DNA of 14,738 bases from Poindextera sp035294785 (GTDB taxonomy: Bacteria > Pseudomonadota > Alphaproteobacteria > Caulobacterales > Caulobacteraceae): positions 1-14,738 of the forward strand of contig DATGKF010000112.1 of the NCBI GenBank assembly GCA_035294785.1. The letters run 5' to 3'. Position numbers and translations under genes: made by a program. How positions within the stretch are numbered: position 1 is the first letter of the stretch; every line of letters starts with the position of its first letter. The notes under the pieces were generated by a model, which did not search any database, was not told the DNA's origin, and saw only the letters and a list, made by a program, of their open reading frames with translations. Shown in pieces: positions 14,144-14,738 of the stretch.

Positions 14144-14738
14144 AGGCTCGGGTTGATCAGGTACTTCTCGCCGGTGGCGCGCTTGTTGTAGGCGGCGATG
14201 ACGGCCGGATCGAGCGCCTCGGCCAGCGAGATGGTCTTGGTGTAGTGGCTGGCGAACGTGGTGGTGATCTCCGCCGCGACCTTGGCCCGCAGCCGCGCGA
14301 CCTCAGCCGCGCCGACCTTGCCCAGGAAGGGCGTCAGCAGCCATCCGCCCAGACCCCAGGCCATGCCGAAGGCGCGGTTCAGTTCCGTCGGTCCGGTGTT
14401 CAGGCCGCCGTAGATGTAAACCTGCTTGTGGATGGTCGAGCCGTAACGGCTGAAACCCTGGGCATTGCGGTTGGCGGCGATCTCCATGCCGGTGAGGATC
14501 TGGCCGGCCAGCGGGCCGCCGCCGATGGCGTCGAACGCCAGCGTCGCCCCGGTCGCGACGAGCCCCTCGGTGAGATCGGTCATGAAACTGGGTTTGGACG
14601 AGTCGCAGACGTACGTCGCGCCGATGCCGCGCAGCAGCGCCTCCTGCTCGGCGCTGCGAACGATGTTGACCAGTTCGACGCCTTCCGCCTTGCACAGCTT
14701 GACCAGCATCTGGCCGAGGTTCGAGGCGGCGGCGGTGT
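14140..14738 (-). CDS. Zinc-binding/quinone oxidoreductase-type MDR dehydrogenase (partial, N-terminus missing)
   Basis: About 199 C-terminal residues are visible; the reading frame stays open to the window edge, so the gene starts outside. The first visible residues TAAASNLGQMLVKLCKAEG form the Rossmann segment of medium-chain dehydrogenases, continuing with VELVNIVRSAEQEALLRGIGA, where the strand ends before the arginine that often marks NADPH use. ATLAFDAIGGGPLAG is the usual strand plus GG turn. The later part (YIYGGLNTG) and the end YLINPSL close the catalytic domain. Members reduce quinones or enones or oxidise alcohols, some without zinc; the N-terminal catalytic residues needed to decide are missing. 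An internal ATG at 14709 is not a start, since homologous sequence continues before it. It converges on the DHRS1-like SDR, sharing one CTAG for both stops. Confidence 0.84.
   Translation of the reverse strand, partial: TAAASNLGQMLVKLCKAEGVELVNIVRSAEQEALLRGIGATYVCDSSKPSFMTDLTEGLVATGATLAFDAIGGGPLAGQILTGMEIAANRNAQGFSRYGSTIHKQVYIYGGLNTGPTELNRAFGMAWGLGGWLLTPFLGKVGAAEVARLRAKVAAEITTTFASHYTKTISLAEALDPAVIAAYNKRATGEKYLINPSL

Overview
The window is 14.7 kb of very GC-rich DNA from a bacterial chromosome. Codon use is strongly G/C at third positions, long open frames run antisense to the real genes, Shine-Dalgarno sequences are of the AGGAGG type, and the gene families are LLM flavin monooxygenases, SDRs, a D-aminoacylase-type amidohydrolase, a GFA protein and a DHRS1-like SDR. 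Together these suggest an alphaproteobacterium, possibly Caulobacterales such as Phenylobacterium. That placement is inference from gene style; no rRNA or marker gene is present. I see no tRNA, rRNA, CRISPR array, insertion sequence, integrase, phage gene or recognisable defence system. Coding density is about 95 percent and no gap exceeds 140 bases.

Layout. At 1-144 is the tail of an OmpA-family protein, closed by a strong intrinsic terminator (171-207). A co-directional run of three + strand genes follows: an LLM flavin monooxygenase (271-1503), an extended NAD(P)-dependent SDR (1571-2593) and an alpha/beta-hydrolase (2650-3498). Next come two tightly packed - strand genes: a class I methyltransferase (4214-4954) and a GT-A type glycosyltransferase-like protein (3495-4208, GTG start). 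Then a second LLM oxidoreductase (5091-6248, +) faces a 669-residue fusion on the - strand (6270-8279) that joins a ferritin-like domain, a ferredoxin-like mono-cluster domain and two CDGSH iron-sulfur motifs. Divergent from the fusion is an N-acyl-D-amino-acid deacylase-like amidohydrolase (8411-10135, GTG start), followed by a GFA-family zinc protein (10236-10613) and a cysteine synthase-family PLP enzyme (10672-11727). A secreted PQQ-type sugar dehydrogenase-like protein (11724-13052, -, TTG start) and a DHRS1-like SDR (13112-14143, +) diverge from a 59-base gap. The window ends inside a zinc-binding/quinone oxidoreductase-type MDR gene on the - strand (14140 to the edge).

How they may work together. 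Most genes are accessory oxidoreductases and hydrolases, the mix common in metabolically versatile soil or freshwater alphaproteobacteria. The first run (flavin monooxygenase, alcohol/ketone SDR, hydrolase) could be a small ketone or lactone catabolic cassette, but no substrate can be read from sequence. The methyltransferase and glycosyltransferase pair probably modifies a glycan. The most unusual protein is the ferritin-like/ferredoxin/double-CDGSH fusion. A structural curiosity is that three convergent gene pairs (ending at 3495-3498, 11724-11727 and 14140-14143) each share one CTAG palindrome as both stop codons. I did not find convincing evidence for a wholly new system.
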